Shown here piece after piece: positions 25,844 to 36,075 of a stretch of DNA of 64,000 nt (position 1 is the first letter of the stretch; each line of letters opens with the position of its first letter). The DNA is from Streptomyces filipinensis. Lineage in GTDB: Bacteria; Actinomycetota; Actinomycetes; Streptomycetales; Streptomycetaceae. Made by a program: the position numbers and the translations under genes. The DNA lies in assembly GCF_014649495.1 (NCBI RefSeq), contig NZ_BMTD01000007.1, positions 310,001 to 374,000 of the forward strand, read 5' to 3'. The notes under the pieces were generated by a model, which was not told the DNA's origin, made no database searches, and worked only from the letters and a program-made list of their open reading frames with translations.

Positions 25844-25997
25844 GACGCGCCTCCTGTTGAAGAACCACTCCTACCCCTGCGGGTGCCCCGAAGTGGAACT
25901 TGTCATCATCCGCTGACCGGAAATTCTTGGGAATCCGGACGCGGTGGTCGGACGGAGCAGCACCGCACGCACCCGGCCACCGGCCCGGGGAGTCGAC

Positions 25998-28433
25998 TCA
26001 GCGAGAGCCGCCGCTCGGCAACTGCTGCTCCGCCCAGATGGTCTTGCCCGTGGCGGTGTACCGCGTGCCCCAGCGCTGGGCGACCTGCGCGACCAGGAAG
26101 AGACCGCGCCCTCCCTCGTCGGTGCTGTGGGCACGACGCAGATGGGGGGAGGTGTTGCTGGAGTCCGACACCTCACAGATGAGCGCCCGTTCGTGGATCA
26201 GACGTAGACCGATCGGCCCGCCCGCATGCGTGATGGCGTTGGTGACCAGCTCGCTCACGATGAGCTCGGTGGTGAAGGCGATGCCCTCCAGCCCCCAAGC
26301 AGCCAGCTGACAGGCGGTCTTGTCGCGGGCCTCGTGCACCGCCCGGGGATCCGCGGGCACCTCCCAGGAGGCCACGCGGTCGGGGGCGAGGGCGCGTGTC
26401 CGGGCGATGAGGAAGGCGACGTCGTCGTGCGGATGGTCCGGCAGGAGAATGCGGACCATGGTGTCGCAGATCTCCTCCAGCGGCCGGTCGGGGTGGGCCA
26501 GGGCGAAGCAGAGTCGCTCGAAACCGACATCGACATCGCGGTCCGAGGCCTCGATCAGGCCGTCCGTGTAGAGCGCGACGACGCTGCCCTCCTCCAGCTC
26601 GATCTCGGCCGACTCGAAGGGCAGACCGCCCAGTCCCAGCGGGGGACCGGCGGGGATGTCCGGCAGTTCGACCGGCTCGCTGAGGTGCGCGATGGCGGGC
26701 GTGGGGTGTCCTGCGCGCGCCACGCTGAGTTTTCGCGTGATCGGGTCGTAGACGACGTAGACGCAGGTCGCGCCGATCACCACCGGTCCGTCCGTGGCTG
26801 CCTCCGCCTCGTCCGCCAGCCGCAGGACGAGGTCGTCGAGGCGGGCGAGGAGCTCGTCGGGGGGCAGATCGAGATCGGCGAGCGTCTGTACGGCCGCACG
26901 CAGCCGGCCCATGCTGGCCGCCGCGTGGATGCCGTGGCCGACGACGTCTCCCACGACCAGGGCCACGCGGGCACCGGACAGCGGGATGACGTCGAACCAG
27001 TCGCCGCCCACGCCCGCCTCGGCGTCGGTCGGCAGATAGCGGTAGGCGACCTCGACGGCGCAGTGATCGGGCAGAACGGGGGGCAGGAGACTGGTCTGGA
27101 GGGCGAGGGCCGCGTGGTGCTCGCGGACGAAGCGCCGGGCGTTGTCCACGCACACCGCGGCGCGTGCCACCAGCTCCTCCACGAGCAGCAGGTCGTCCTC
27201 GTCGAACGGGTTGGGGTTCTCCCAGCGCAGCAGCGTGACCACTCCCATGGTCACGCCCCGGGCCCGCAGCGGCACCACCAGGTGCGTGTGCACACCGACG
27301 GAGACGAGCTTCGCCAGGCGCTGCGGATCCCCGGCCAGCCACCAGGTGGTCGGTTCCAGCACCGGGTCCAGGATCGGCCGGCCCGTGGCCAGGCACCGTC
27401 GCTGCGGGGACATCGACGGGTACTGGGTGGGCTCGCCGATGGGCACGATCGCCTCCGGCGCCTCCTCGCGGATCGACCGGTGCACCGCCCGCTGGAGCGT
27501 GCCCCCGGTGACCGGTCCGGGGGTGAGGTCACGGGCCGCGAGGACGCCCTGGAAGAGGTCGATCGCCACGAACTCGGCGAGCTGCGGTACGAGGACCTCG
27601 GCCAGCTCCTGCACCGTACGGTCGAGGTCCAGGGTGGTGCCGATGCGCTGCGCCGCCTCGTTCAGCAGGGCGAGCCGCTCGCGTGCCCGGTCCTGGGCGG
27701 TGAAGTCGACGGCGGTGTGACACACACCGAGCGTCCTGCCGCCGACGTCCCTCAGAGGGAACGAGGAGCGGAGTCTGAGGTGTCCCTGCGCGTTCCGGCG
27801 GAACCTGCCGTGCGGGGGCGGCACGTGCTCCACGGCCGGCGTCACCCGACCCGACACCAGTGCCTGGCGCGCCTGCCAGTCCACGGCCGACGGTACCTGT
27901 CCCGGCCCGGTCGGTGCGACGGCGCGGTCGGCCCCGAGGTGGGCCGGCAGACCCTCCATGGTGACCAGCGCCTGGTTCACCCACTGGAAGCGCAGCTCAC
28001 TGTCGAGCACGGCGATGCCGATCGGGGACTCCTCCAGAAGACCGCGCACGACTGCCTGGTCGAGCTCCCACCGGCGCGCGTCGGAGACGTCACAGGCCAC
28101 GGCGAGCCATGCCGAGCCCTGCTCGGCGCTCAGCGGACACGCCCGCAGGGCAAGCTCGACGGGGTGGCCCGCACGGTGACGCGCGGTGATCACGCCCTCC
28201 CACCCCTCGCTGAGCCGCCGCGCCGCGGACAGCGCGGACGCCGGTGAGTCCTCGCTCATGAGGACCGAGGCCGCGGGGTGCCCCAGCACACTGGCCGCCG
28301 GATACCCGAGGAGGTCCTCCGCCCGCTGACTCCAGTAGCGGATCAGGCCGTGCCCGTCCACGAGGGCGACGGCGGCAGAGGTGATGCCGAACGGATCGTC
28401 CTGGTGCTTGTTGTCCGGATTCCTCAGACCCAT
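25998..28433 (-). CDS. PAS-PAS-GAF-SpoIIE phosphatase-HATPase signalling protein
   Basis: This 811-residue soluble regulator has two N-terminal PAS-like modules (LIRYWSQRAEDLLGYPAASV near 30-50; LRFQWVNQALVTMEGLPAH near 150), a GAF domain (about 265-420), a SpoIIE/PP2C-type Ser/Thr phosphatase (about 455-650) with the metal-site motif GVGGDWFDVIPL (Asp478) and VVGDVVGHG, and a C-terminal RsbW-like ATPase (about 690-805; SELVTNAITHAGG and the G-box GGRGLFLV). Such proteins regulate anti-sigma/anti-anti-sigma switches in Streptomyces. It is monocistronic here, with no sigma factor beside it. Confidence 0.92.
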   Translation of the reverse strand: MGLRNPDNKHQDDPFGITSAAVALVDGHGLIRYWSQRAEDLLGYPAASVLGHPAASVLMSEDSPASALSAARRLSEGWEGVITARHRAGHPVELALRACPLSAEQGSAWLAVACDVSDARRWELDQAVVRGLLEESPIGIAVLDSELRFQWVNQALVTMEGLPAHLGADRAVAPTGPGQVPSAVDWQARQALVSGRVTPAVEHVPPPHGRFRRNAQGHLRLRSSFPLRDVGGRTLGVCHTAVDFTAQDRARERLALLNEAAQRIGTTLDLDRTVQELAEVLVPQLAEFVAIDLFQGVLAARDLTPGPVTGGTLQRAVHRSIREEAPEAIVPIGEPTQYPSMSPQRRCLATGRPILDPVLEPTTWWLAGDPQRLAKLVSVGVHTHLVVPLRARGVTMGVVTLLRWENPNPFDEDDLLLVEELVARAAVCVDNARRFVREHHAALALQTSLLPPVLPDHCAVEVAYRYLPTDAEAGVGGDWFDVIPLSGARVALVVGDVVGHGIHAAASMGRLRAAVQTLADLDLPPDELLARLDDLVLRLADEAEAATDGPVVIGATCVYVVYDPITRKLSVARAGHPTPAIAHLSEPVELPDIPAGPPLGLGGLPFESAEIELEEGSVVALYTDGLIEASDRDVDVGFERLCFALAHPDRPLEEICDTMVRILLPDHPHDDVAFLIARTRALAPDRVASWEVPADPRAVHEARDKTACQLAAWGLEGIAFTTELIVSELVTNAITHAGGPIGLRLIHERALICEVSDSSNTSPHLRRAHSTDEGGRGLFLVAQVAQRWGTRYTATGKTIWAEQQLPSGGSR

Positions 28434-28594
28434 GGTGTCGGCCGCATCCTCAGGCGGTTTTTCTCACACCACGGTCTCACATGCACCCGGGCGTGTCTTC
28501 GGACCGGCCGCCCGGTCCGGTGCGCGGTCCGCCGGTGTCGTCCGGCGGCGAGCCGGCCGGGCACGCGGCCCGTGCCCGGCCGGCTCCGCACGGG

Positions 28595-28810
28595 TCACCC
28601 GCGCGGGCGCTCGAACGTCAGCAGCAGCCCCTCCACGGCCCCGGGGCCTATACGGCCCTTGACGTCGGCGGAGGTGATGGCCTTCAGGCCCCAGCCGTCC
28701 TCGGCGTGCTTGTTCAGGACCTTCTCCAGCTTGTCGCTGTCCAGCGCGTCGCCGATCAGCGACTCCCGGAAGGTGACGACCTTGTACTCGTACGTGTAGC
28801 CGCTGCTCAT
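28595..28810 (-). CDS. DUF4177 small protein
   Basis: This 71-residue protein starts at ATG 28810 behind AGGAGG. The pattern YTYEYKVVTFRESLIGDALD, then KLEKVLNKHAEDGWGLKAIT, and a final LLLTFERP is the DUF4177 fold, a small alpha-beta domain of unknown function. It lies 161 nt upstream of the SpoIIE-type gene on the same strand. Confidence 0.82.
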   Translation of the reverse strand: MSSGYTYEYKVVTFRESLIGDALDSDKLEKVLNKHAEDGWGLKAITSADVKGRIGPGAVEGLLLTFERPRG

Positions 28811-28947
28811 GGTGCGGAGTCCTCCTGAACCCGGGCCGGGTGTCGTGTCATGGCGGGGCAAGCTAATCATCAACGGGCCGCGCGGCAGAAGGCCGTGGTG
28901 TGGTGCCGGCTGCCGCGACGTCCCGTGACGGACCGTTCGGACCGGAA

Positions 28948-30674
28948 TCACCGCCCGGGACGGCACTGGTACAGCGTCTGTTCGGGGGCCCGCGCATCGC
29001 CGGGCCCCGTGGTGGAGGTGGGGACGCCGTAGGTGGCGGCCGGAATGGGACGGCAGGACGACTCGACCCACGCGGTGGTCTGCCCCGTGGCCGTGCTCGC
29101 ACCGGTCGCGCCGGGTGCACCGCCCGTGCCGCGGCGGGTGCCGCCCAGCACCCCGTACGTGAGCCTGCCGGAGCCGACCAGCCGCCGGAACTGGGCCGTG
29201 CTCGGGAAGGGCGCCTGCCCGGTGAAGCCGCCGAGCGGCAGCACACGTGCCCCGGTGGCGAGGATGTACGGAGCCGCGCCGCTCCGGTCCGAGGCGGCGA
29301 AGTCGTCATCGGCGGTACCGCGGTGGGCGGACACGTAGGCCAGCGACTTGCGCTGGTCATCGGTGAGTTCGCCATGTGCGCCGAAGCCGGTCGCCCCGAG
29401 GCCGGTCGTCCGGTTCCGCTGTGTGCCGTCACCCCAGGACACCCGCCCGGTCCGGCCGGCCGCCGAGGTCACCGGACCGTGACCGTGGTTCGTGCCGGAC
29501 GGGCCGACGGCGCCCATCCCGGAGTCCCGGTACGAGGGGCCGAGCACCTGAGCCGCCCAGGACGCCGGCGGTGAGACCGAGCAGCCTCGCCACGGGCGCC
29601 GGCCACGGCAGGAACGCCGGGAAGCCGTCGGCGACGTACGCGCTCCACGCCGCCGTCGCGGCCACCGCACCGGGCAGCGCCCACGCCCCGCGGCCGCCCG
29701 CCCGGTGGGCACGCCACATCACGGCGACACCGCCACCGGTGAGCGCGGCGCGGGGAACCGCGATCACGCCCATGTAGTACGTGCGGCCGGCGACGCTGCC
29801 CGCGCTGAAGACCAGGAAGTACGTGGCCAGCCAGGTGCTCCACAGCAGGAATCCGGCACGCGGCCGGTCGGTGCGCGGCGTGCCGCGGCGCCAGAGGAGA
29901 CCGCAGACACAGGCGAGGGCACCCGTCGGGTACAGCCGGCCGGTCTGCGAGGCCAGCGACGCGCCGAACATCTTCGACCAGCCGTTCTGGTCACCGCCCC
30001 ACCCGCCACCGGCACGGTACCGGCCCCCGGCGCCCAGGGCGACAGGGGCACCGCTCATCCCGGTACGACGATGACGGCCGCCCGCGACGCCTGGCCGCTC
30101 CGGCCGGAGCCGCCGCCCCGGGTGGCGCTCACGTCGACACGGCGGTCATCACCACGGCGGACACCGCGAGGTGCGTCAGCCGCTTGCGCAGCGTGATCGG
30201 TGCCGACACCAGGTAGACGAGGGCAAGCGCCGGCAGCACCGCCCAGGCCTCCAGCATCTTGGCCTGGAAACCCGCGCCGCCCCACACACCGGCGACGACC
30301 AGGGTGCGCAGCCGGCCGCCCGCGGCGGCGCGCTGGGTGGCCTCGGCCGCCAACAGCACGCACAGCGTGAAGGCGGGGTCCTCCACGGCGGTGCGGAAGA
30401 GCCCCACGGCCACCGGGGTCACCAGGAACGCCGCATCGGCGACCAGTGCCGCGGCCATGTGGCCGGCCGTGGCACTCGTGACACGGCGCGCTCGCAGGGA
30501 CGGCGCAGCGACATCACGCAGTGACACCTCGGCGTCGCCCAGCGCCATCCGTCCGGGACCGTGGATGTCCAGGACGGCCACGCTGCCCCGGCACCCGGAC
30601 CCGGCGAACACCTGCTCCAGTCGGTCCTCGATCACCGGACCACGGTGGCCCACCCCGCGTTCCCCCGGAGGCAC
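28948..30674 (-). pseudogene. Decayed GT39/ArnT-like mannosyltransferase (YkcB-like)
   Basis: Three minus-strand fragments in three different frames together spell parts of one multi-membrane glycosyltransferase. 30129-30674 gives TPVAVGLFRTAVEDPAF and GFQAKMLEAWAVLPALALVY. 29429-30058 gives the middle helices including LLWSTWLATYFLVFSAGSVA. 28948-29712 gives the C-terminal extracytoplasmic part (LTDDQRKSLAYVSAHR, PYILATGARVLPLGGFTGQ, TTAWVESSCRPIPAATYG). The N-terminal catalytic loop and a block between the first two pieces are missing, and the frames shift near 29.5-29.7 kb and 30.06-30.13 kb. This is a relic, not a working enzyme. Confidence 0.8.
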
Positions 30675-30725
30675 GATTCGTCACCGCCTAACGTCCCGCG
30701 TCCCCTGTTCGCGTGCGCGGATGTC

Positions 30726-32507
30726 TCAGCGCGGCAGCACCGAGGCGTCGTTGAGGCGGACCGCGCACTCCAGCAGGAGAGCATGGACGAACGCCTGGGG
30801 AAGGTTGCCGCGCAGCTGGCGCTGACGCACGTCGTACTCCTCCGCGAACAGCCCGGACGGGCCGCAGGCGGCCCGGGTGCGTTCGAACCAGCGCAGCGCG
30901 CCGGCGCGGTCACCGAGGTGGTCGGTGGCCAGCGCCATGGTGAACCCGCACAGCAGGAAGGCCCCTTCGGCCTCGCCCAGCGGGATGTCCTGGTGAACGA
31001 AGCGGTAGAGGTACCCGTCATCGGCCAGCTGGTCCTCGATGAAGCGGCGGGTGATCGCGTTGCTCGGGTCGTCCGCGGAAGGGAAGCCGCGGGCCAGCGG
31101 CGTCAGCAGAGCGGCCTCCGGCCCGTCGTCGTCGGCGGCCCGCCGCCACCGGCCGTCGTCGCGCAGACAGCGGTGCCGCGTGGTGGCGAAGACGGCCTCG
31201 GCGAGGTCGGTGCACCGCTGCCCCGTCCCTCCGGGCAGCACCTCGGCCACGCGGCGCAGACCGCAGACCACACTCAGCCGTGACTGGGTCCACCACCGTT
31301 CGTCCAGTTCCCACAGTCCCGCGTCCGGCCGCCGCCAGTTGCGCTCCACGGCCTGGACCGCGACCGCGACCGCCCGCTCGGCCTCGGACGTGAGCCGGTC
31401 GTGGTGGGCCGCGGCGGCGAACAGCTGGAGCGCCTCCCCGAACGCGTCGAGCTGGAACTGATCGGCCGCGTGGTTCCCGATCCGGTCGTTGCCTCCCGGA
31501 TAACCGGGGAGCGGAAGTCCTCGCTCCGCCGGTACCGGCCCGCCGTCCACGGTGTACGCGGGGTGCATGCCCTCACCGTCGGCGAGGATGCGGTCGGCGG
31601 TGAAGCGCACCGCGGTGTCGAGCAGCTCGTGCGGCCCGTGTGCGGCGACCGCGAGGCCCGCGTAGCTCTGGTCGCGCAGCCAGGCGAAGCGGTAGTCGTA
31701 GTTGCGGCCGGTGTTGGCGCGTTCCGGCAACGAGGTGGTGACGGCGGCGACCATACCGCCGGAGGAACTCGTCAGCCCGCGCAGAACGGCGTAGGCGTGC
31801 CGGGCGTCGCGCGGCGCGGCCAGGCCGGAACAGTCGGGCACGGCCCGCCGCCAGGCGTCCTCCGTCCGCGCCCACAGCCGCTCCGGATCCAGCCGGGCCG
31901 TGCTCTCCTGTCGCGACAGCTCCAGGACGACGTCGTGCCGTTCGCCCTCGCGCAGGCGGAACTCACCGCGCAGGACCGACCGGGCGTCCCACGCCGCCCG
32001 CCCCGCGCCGAGCAGCCGCACCCGCAGACGGTCGGCGTGCGCGGTCCACACATCGGACGCGAGGCGAGGGTCGCGCATCCGGCCCGCACCGAATCCGGGA
32101 CGCAGGTCGAGGGTGAGCCTCAGGCGTGCCTCGCCCCGTTCCACGCGCATCCGGCGCAGCAGCACAAGGCGGTCGGCCGAGCCCGGCATCGCCAGCGCGT
32201 CACGGCACTCGACCACGGCGTCGGCGGTCACCCACCGGCTCACGCGGATCAGTGTGCCGTCCTCGTAGTAACCGCCCCACACATGCCACGGGTCCTCCGG
32301 TACGACCCCGAAGTACCCGCCGCCGCCGATCAGGGCGGAGAACACCGCGTCACTGTGCCAGCGTGGAGCGCACAGCCACACGATCCGGCCCTCGGGGTCC
32401 ACCACGGCGCCTCGTTCGCCGTCGGCGAGGACGGCGTAGCTCCGCAGCGCCCACGGCGGGCAGACATCGTTCGCGATGTGTGCCGGCTTGTCCGCTGTGT
32501 CACCCAT
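30726..32507 (-). CDS. Glycoside hydrolase family 15 (glucoamylase/trehalase-like)
   Basis: This 593-residue protein has the GH15 layout: an N-terminal beta-sandwich (AVVDPEGRIVWLCAPRWHSD), then the (alpha/alpha)6 barrel with NYDYRFAWLRDQSYAGLAVA, GLWELDERWWTQSRLSV (general acid Glu region) and DIPLGEAEGAFLLCGFTMAL (second Glu region). No signal peptide is present, so it acts inside the cell, probably on trehalose or short alpha-glucans. ATG 32507 is chosen over 32549 because the sequence MGDTADKP has better coding character. The neighbouring genes give no pathway context. Confidence 0.88.
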   Translation of the reverse strand: MGDTADKPAHIANDVCPPWALRSYAVLADGERGAVVDPEGRIVWLCAPRWHSDAVFSALIGGGGYFGVVPEDPWHVWGGYYEDGTLIRVSRWVTADAVVECRDALAMPGSADRLVLLRRMRVERGEARLRLTLDLRPGFGAGRMRDPRLASDVWTAHADRLRVRLLGAGRAAWDARSVLRGEFRLREGERHDVVLELSRQESTARLDPERLWARTEDAWRRAVPDCSGLAAPRDARHAYAVLRGLTSSSGGMVAAVTTSLPERANTGRNYDYRFAWLRDQSYAGLAVAAHGPHELLDTAVRFTADRILADGEGMHPAYTVDGGPVPAERGLPLPGYPGGNDRIGNHAADQFQLDAFGEALQLFAAAAHHDRLTSEAERAVAVAVQAVERNWRRPDAGLWELDERWWTQSRLSVVCGLRRVAEVLPGGTGQRCTDLAEAVFATTRHRCLRDDGRWRRAADDDGPEAALLTPLARGFPSADDPSNAITRRFIEDQLADDGYLYRFVHQDIPLGEAEGAFLLCGFTMALATDHLGDRAGALRWFERTRAACGPSGLFAEEYDVRQRQLRGNLPQAFVHALLLECAVRLNDASVLPR

Positions 32508-32612
32508 GGCACTGCTGTTTTCCCGCCCGGCCCGCCGGGAAACGCCCACTGGGCCGGCGGAGGGGCGGGGAGGGCCTGGTGTCCTGAGCCCCGCCGGCCG
32601 GCGGCCGGGACC

Positions 32613-33458
32613 TCAGGATCCGATGACGTCCGTGTAGCCGTGCCCGGTGATCTGCTCGCCCGCGAGGGTGCCGGTCACCTGGCACGCGCCGGTGTAGGCG
32701 AATGCGGAGCCGGGCAGACCGCGATGGGTGACGTCGAGGGAAGCGTCGCGGGCGGGAACGGTCAGCACCCAGTGTCCGTCGTGGTCGGCCCGCCGCGCGT
32801 GGGTGATCAGATGGGAGCCGTCGGCCCGCAGCTCGGTGAGCCAGGACGTGCCGTCTCCCACGGTGTCCCAGACACTCAGGTACCGGCCCTCGCCGAGGTC
32901 GAGTCCGAGCCAGGTGAAACGCGGCGGCTCGGTGGCCCCGGAAACCCACTGACGGTCGAGCCATGTGCGTCCGCTGACCTGATGGGTGGTGCCCTCGGCC
33001 GTGATGGTTCCCGACGCGACCAGGCCGGGCAGGGCGTACTGTCCGGTCGTGCCGCCGAAGAAGGGGAACACTCCGCTGCCGCCGCTGTAGAGGACGGGTT
33101 CCTCACGCCGAAGGGTGAGCCGCACCGACGCGGTGTCCGTCGCCCCCGAGATGTCGAGGTGGTCCAGGTCGCCGCTCACGGCGAGGACGGAGGTCTGTAT
33201 GTGGAGCGAGTCCGCGGCCACCTTCACGTCGTCCAGGGCTTCGACGGCCTGCTTGCCACTGCTGTGGCCGTCTCCTTCCTGGAGCACCGCGACCGTGCTG
33301 TGACAGGCGCCCTGCATCAGCATCGTGTGGATCTTCACCCAGAAGACCTTCTCGCCGTCGTGCAGCCTGCCGCAGAACCACCAGGAGTCCGCGTTGTCGG
33401 GGGAGGTGGGGGCGAGACCCTCGGCGGCGTCGATCAGCGTGGGGCGGGTGGTGGTCAT
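32613..33458 (-). CDS. Lipocalin-like protein (AttH/CrtC-type)
   Basis: This 281-residue soluble beta-rich protein starts at ATG 33458 behind AGGAG. It has the two lipocalin-type halves of the AttH/carotenoid hydratase group: DSWWFCGRLHDGEKVFWVKI near the N-terminus and TWLDRQWVSGATEPPRFTWL in the middle, followed by GEGRYLSVWDTVGDG. Family enzymes hydrate carotenoids or related isoprenoids, but many members have no assigned role. No carotenoid genes are nearby. An 8-bp-arm inverted repeat lies 37 bp upstream. Confidence 0.78.
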   Translation of the reverse strand: MTTTRPTLIDAAEGLAPTSPDNADSWWFCGRLHDGEKVFWVKIHTMLMQGACHSTVAVLQEGDGHSSGKQAVEALDDVKVAADSLHIQTSVLAVSGDLDHLDISGATDTASVRLTLRREEPVLYSGGSGVFPFFGGTTGQYALPGLVASGTITAEGTTHQVSGRTWLDRQWVSGATEPPRFTWLGLDLGEGRYLSVWDTVGDGTSWLTELRADGSHLITHARRADHDGHWVLTVPARDASLDVTHRGLPGSAFAYTGACQVTGTLAGEQITGHGYTDVIGS

Positions 33459-33494
33459 CGAATCTCCTGTCACGGGGCGGCCGTTGCCGCACGA

Positions 33495-33524
33495 GGTCAG
33501 CGAACGAAGGTGGAACCGCTGACC
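33495..33524. promoter_or_regulatory. Inverted repeat GGTCAGCG-N14-CGCTGACC
   Basis: Perfect 8-bp arms (33495-33502 and 33517-33524) lie 37 bp upstream of the lipocalin-like gene, in a position to act as an operator or form a hairpin in its leader. Confidence 0.45.
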
Positions 33525-33637
33525 GGTGGGCCAGTTTGCCAGCCGGTGATCCGAACCGGCCGGCGGGCCCGGCGGTTGACGAGGACCCCGCCGGCGACCG
33601 GGCGGGGACGGCGGGCGAGCGGCGCGATGGCGGGTCG

Positions 33638-34704
33638 TCAGATCGCGGGCTCGGCCCAGACGTCGGGTGGGACGACACCGGTGGAGCGGCCGTACGGGTC
33701 GAGCAGGCGTCCGAGGAGTTTGTCATGGCGCAGGGTGATGACGCGGTCGACGACGTCGAGGCTGGGGTGGGCGGCGGCGAGCTGGGTCTCCAGGCGCAGG
33801 GCGTCGTCCACGGAGTGCAGGCTGGCCTGTACGACGAGGTTGTGGGGGCCGGTGACGGCGGCGCAGTTGCGCGTTTCGGGCAGGCGGATCAGGGCGTGGC
33901 CGATGCCGGGCAGATCGGTGGGCGGGACCCTGGCCCAGAAATGGCGACGGGCCAGCCGCCGAGAGGGCGGGCGAAGTCGCAGCGGAAGCGCAGGACGTCG
34001 AGTCGGGTCAGCTGCTCGATGCGGCGTTTGACGGTGGACAGGCTGACGCTCAGGGCGGTGGCCAGGGCCTGGTAGGAGGCGCGGCCGTCGTGGACGAGCC
34101 GGCCGAGGAGGGCGCGGTCGAAGGCGGTGAGGTCACTGGGTCCGGGCCGGGACGACCGGGTGGCGGGCGGTGCGGTGAGCCGGGCGCGCTGGTCGGGGGC
34201 GAGGGCGGCGATGCGCCAGCGGCCGCCCTCGGTGAACATGTGGGTGACGATCCGGGCGTGGACGGCGGTGATGCCGGGCACGTGCGGGAGCAGGTCGAGG
34301 GTGTAGTGGGACAGGGCGTGCAGGTCGCGGGTGGCGACGGTGGCGAGGATGTCGTGGCCGCCGGCGGAACGCTCCAGGGTGAGCATGTGCGGATGGCCGC
34401 CGAGGGCCTGGGCGACGGCGGCGGTGGCGCCCGGGGCACAGTCGATCCGGGCGTAGGACACACAGGTCCGCTCCAGCATGCGCGGTCCGGGGGAGAGCCC
34501 GACCCAGGCCATGCCGTGCTCCGTGAGGCGGTGGAAGCGGCGGGCGACGGTGACCGGATCGACCCCGAGGACGCGGCCCAGCTCGGTCCACGAGGCCCTC
34601 GGCCGCAGCTGGAGCGCGTGGATCAGGGCGAGGTCCTCCTCGCTCAGCTGTTTCGCACCTTCCTGCGCCAACACCGGTCCTCGGGCCAGAATCCTGCGTT
34701 TCAC
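33638..34704 (-). pseudogene. Lrp/AsnC-family regulator broken by a one-base frameshift
   Basis: The first frame (34704 to about 33945) encodes two tandem AsnC-type modules: helix-turn-helix TELGRVLGVDPVTVARRFHR, the ligand domain with TLERSAGGHDILATV, and a second helix-turn-helix YQALATALSVSLSTVKRRIE. Near 33941-33948, at GCCATTTCTGG, the frame must shift by one missing base to continue FWARVPPTDLPGIGHALIRL, then GPHNLVVQASLHSVDDALRL and a natural stop at 33638. Without the shift the protein ends 80 residues early with nonsense. It is divergent from lactate 2-monooxygenase, whose regulator it would be. A sequencing error is possible. Confidence 0.78.
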
Positions 34705-34782
34705 CCTCCCTCAGAAGCCAGTCTCGCATGGTGGAGGTCCAGAGGTTCGCATCCGGCGGGCCGCGACAGTGGGGACCGGAAC

Positions 34783-35943
34783 ATGGCGTTCGCCGACTAC
34801 CAGAACGAGATCTACCTGGCCGGGCTGCACGGGGTGACACCGCGACTGCCGATGACCTGTGCCGAGCTGGAGCCCCTCGCCCAGGCGGCGATGCCGCCGT
34901 CGGTCCGCTCCTACGTCGTCGGCGGCGCCGGCGACGAGTTCACGCAGCGGGCCAACGTCACCGCCTTCGAGCAGTGGGGTCTCGTTCCGCGCATGCTGGT
35001 CGGTGCGAGGGAGCGGGACCTGTCGGTCGACCTGTTCGGGATGCGCCTGTCCTCGCCGCTCTTCATGGCCCCGGTCGGCGTGATCGGGCTGTGCGCCCAG
35101 GACGGTCACGGCGACCTCGCCACCGCACGGGCCGCCGCCCGCACCGGCGTGCCGATGATCGCCTCCACTCTGACCGTCGACCCGATGGAGCAGGTGGCCG
35201 CCGAGTTCGGTGACACCCCCGGCTTCTTCCAGCTCTACACCCCCACCGACCGGGAGCTGGCCGAGAGCCTCGTGCACCGCGCCGAGAAGGCGGGGTTCAA
35301 GGGCATCGTGGTCACCCTGGACACCTGGATCACCGGCTGGCGTCCCCGTGACCTCGCCGTCAGCAACTTCCCCCAGCTGCGCGGGCACTGTCTGGCCAAC
35401 TACACCAGCGACCCGGTCTTCCGCTCCCGCCTCGCCAAGTCACCCGAGGAGGACCCGGCAGCCGCGGTGATGCGCTGGGCGCAGACCTTCGGCAACCCGC
35501 TCACCTGGGACGACCTGCCCTGGCTGCGGTCCATGACCGACCTGCCGCTGATCCTCAAGGGCATCTGCCACCCCGACGACGCCCGCCGCGCCAGGGACGC
35601 CGGGGTGGACGGCGTCTACTGCTCCAACCACGGCGGGCGCCAGGCCAACGGCGGACTGCCCGCGCTGCACTGCCTGCCGGGCGTCGTCGAGGCCGCCGGT
35701 GACCTGCCCGTCCTGTTCGACTCCGGTATCCGCTCGGGCGCCGACATCGTCAAGGCGCTCGCCCTGGGCGCGACCGCCGTCGGCATCGGCCGCCCCTACG
35801 CCTACGGCCTGGCCCTCGACGGCACCGACGGCATCGTCCACGTCCTGCGCTCGCTGCTCGCGGAAGCCGACCTCCTCATGGCCGTCGACGGCTACCCGAC
35901 CCTGGCCGACCTCACACCCGACACCCTCCGGCGCGTCCGCTGA
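34783..35943 (+). CDS. Lactate 2-monooxygenase-type FMN alpha-hydroxy-acid oxidase
   Basis: This 386-residue FMN enzyme starts at ATG 34783 behind GGGGA. The hallmark SNHGGRQ carries catalytic His283; VLFDSGIRSGADIVKALALG binds the FMN phosphate; and MAPVGVIGLCAQDGHGDLA and FFQLYTP line the flavin pocket. The overall pattern and length fit lactate 2-monooxygenase, which converts L-lactate and O2 to acetate and CO2. It is divergent from the frameshifted Lrp-type regulator, an arrangement that normally implies control by it. Confidence 0.88.
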   Translation: MAFADYQNEIYLAGLHGVTPRLPMTCAELEPLAQAAMPPSVRSYVVGGAGDEFTQRANVTAFEQWGLVPRMLVGARERDLSVDLFGMRLSSPLFMAPVGVIGLCAQDGHGDLATARAAARTGVPMIASTLTVDPMEQVAAEFGDTPGFFQLYTPTDRELAESLVHRAEKAGFKGIVVTLDTWITGWRPRDLAVSNFPQLRGHCLANYTSDPVFRSRLAKSPEEDPAAAVMRWAQTFGNPLTWDDLPWLRSMTDLPLILKGICHPDDARRARDAGVDGVYCSNHGGRQANGGLPALHCLPGVVEAAGDLPVLFDSGIRSGADIVKALALGATAVGIGRPYAYGLALDGTDGIVHVLRSLLAEADLLMAVDGYPTLADLTPDTLRRVR

Positions 35944-36075
35944 GACCGCACGATCCGTACGCGCGCGACGCCCGGCTCGGCGAGGCGCCCGGAGCGCTCG
36001 GCAGCCGGGCCGCGCAGCGCACATCGTGCTTGTGTGAGCCCTGTACGCGCCCCCGTCCGGACGAGAAGACTGCCT

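Noticed and set aside
26226..28247. A plus-strand frame of about 670 codons across the SpoIIE-type gene
   Set aside because: It is antisense to a protein with intact PAS, GAF, phosphatase and ATPase motifs. Composition is typical of a shadow frame.
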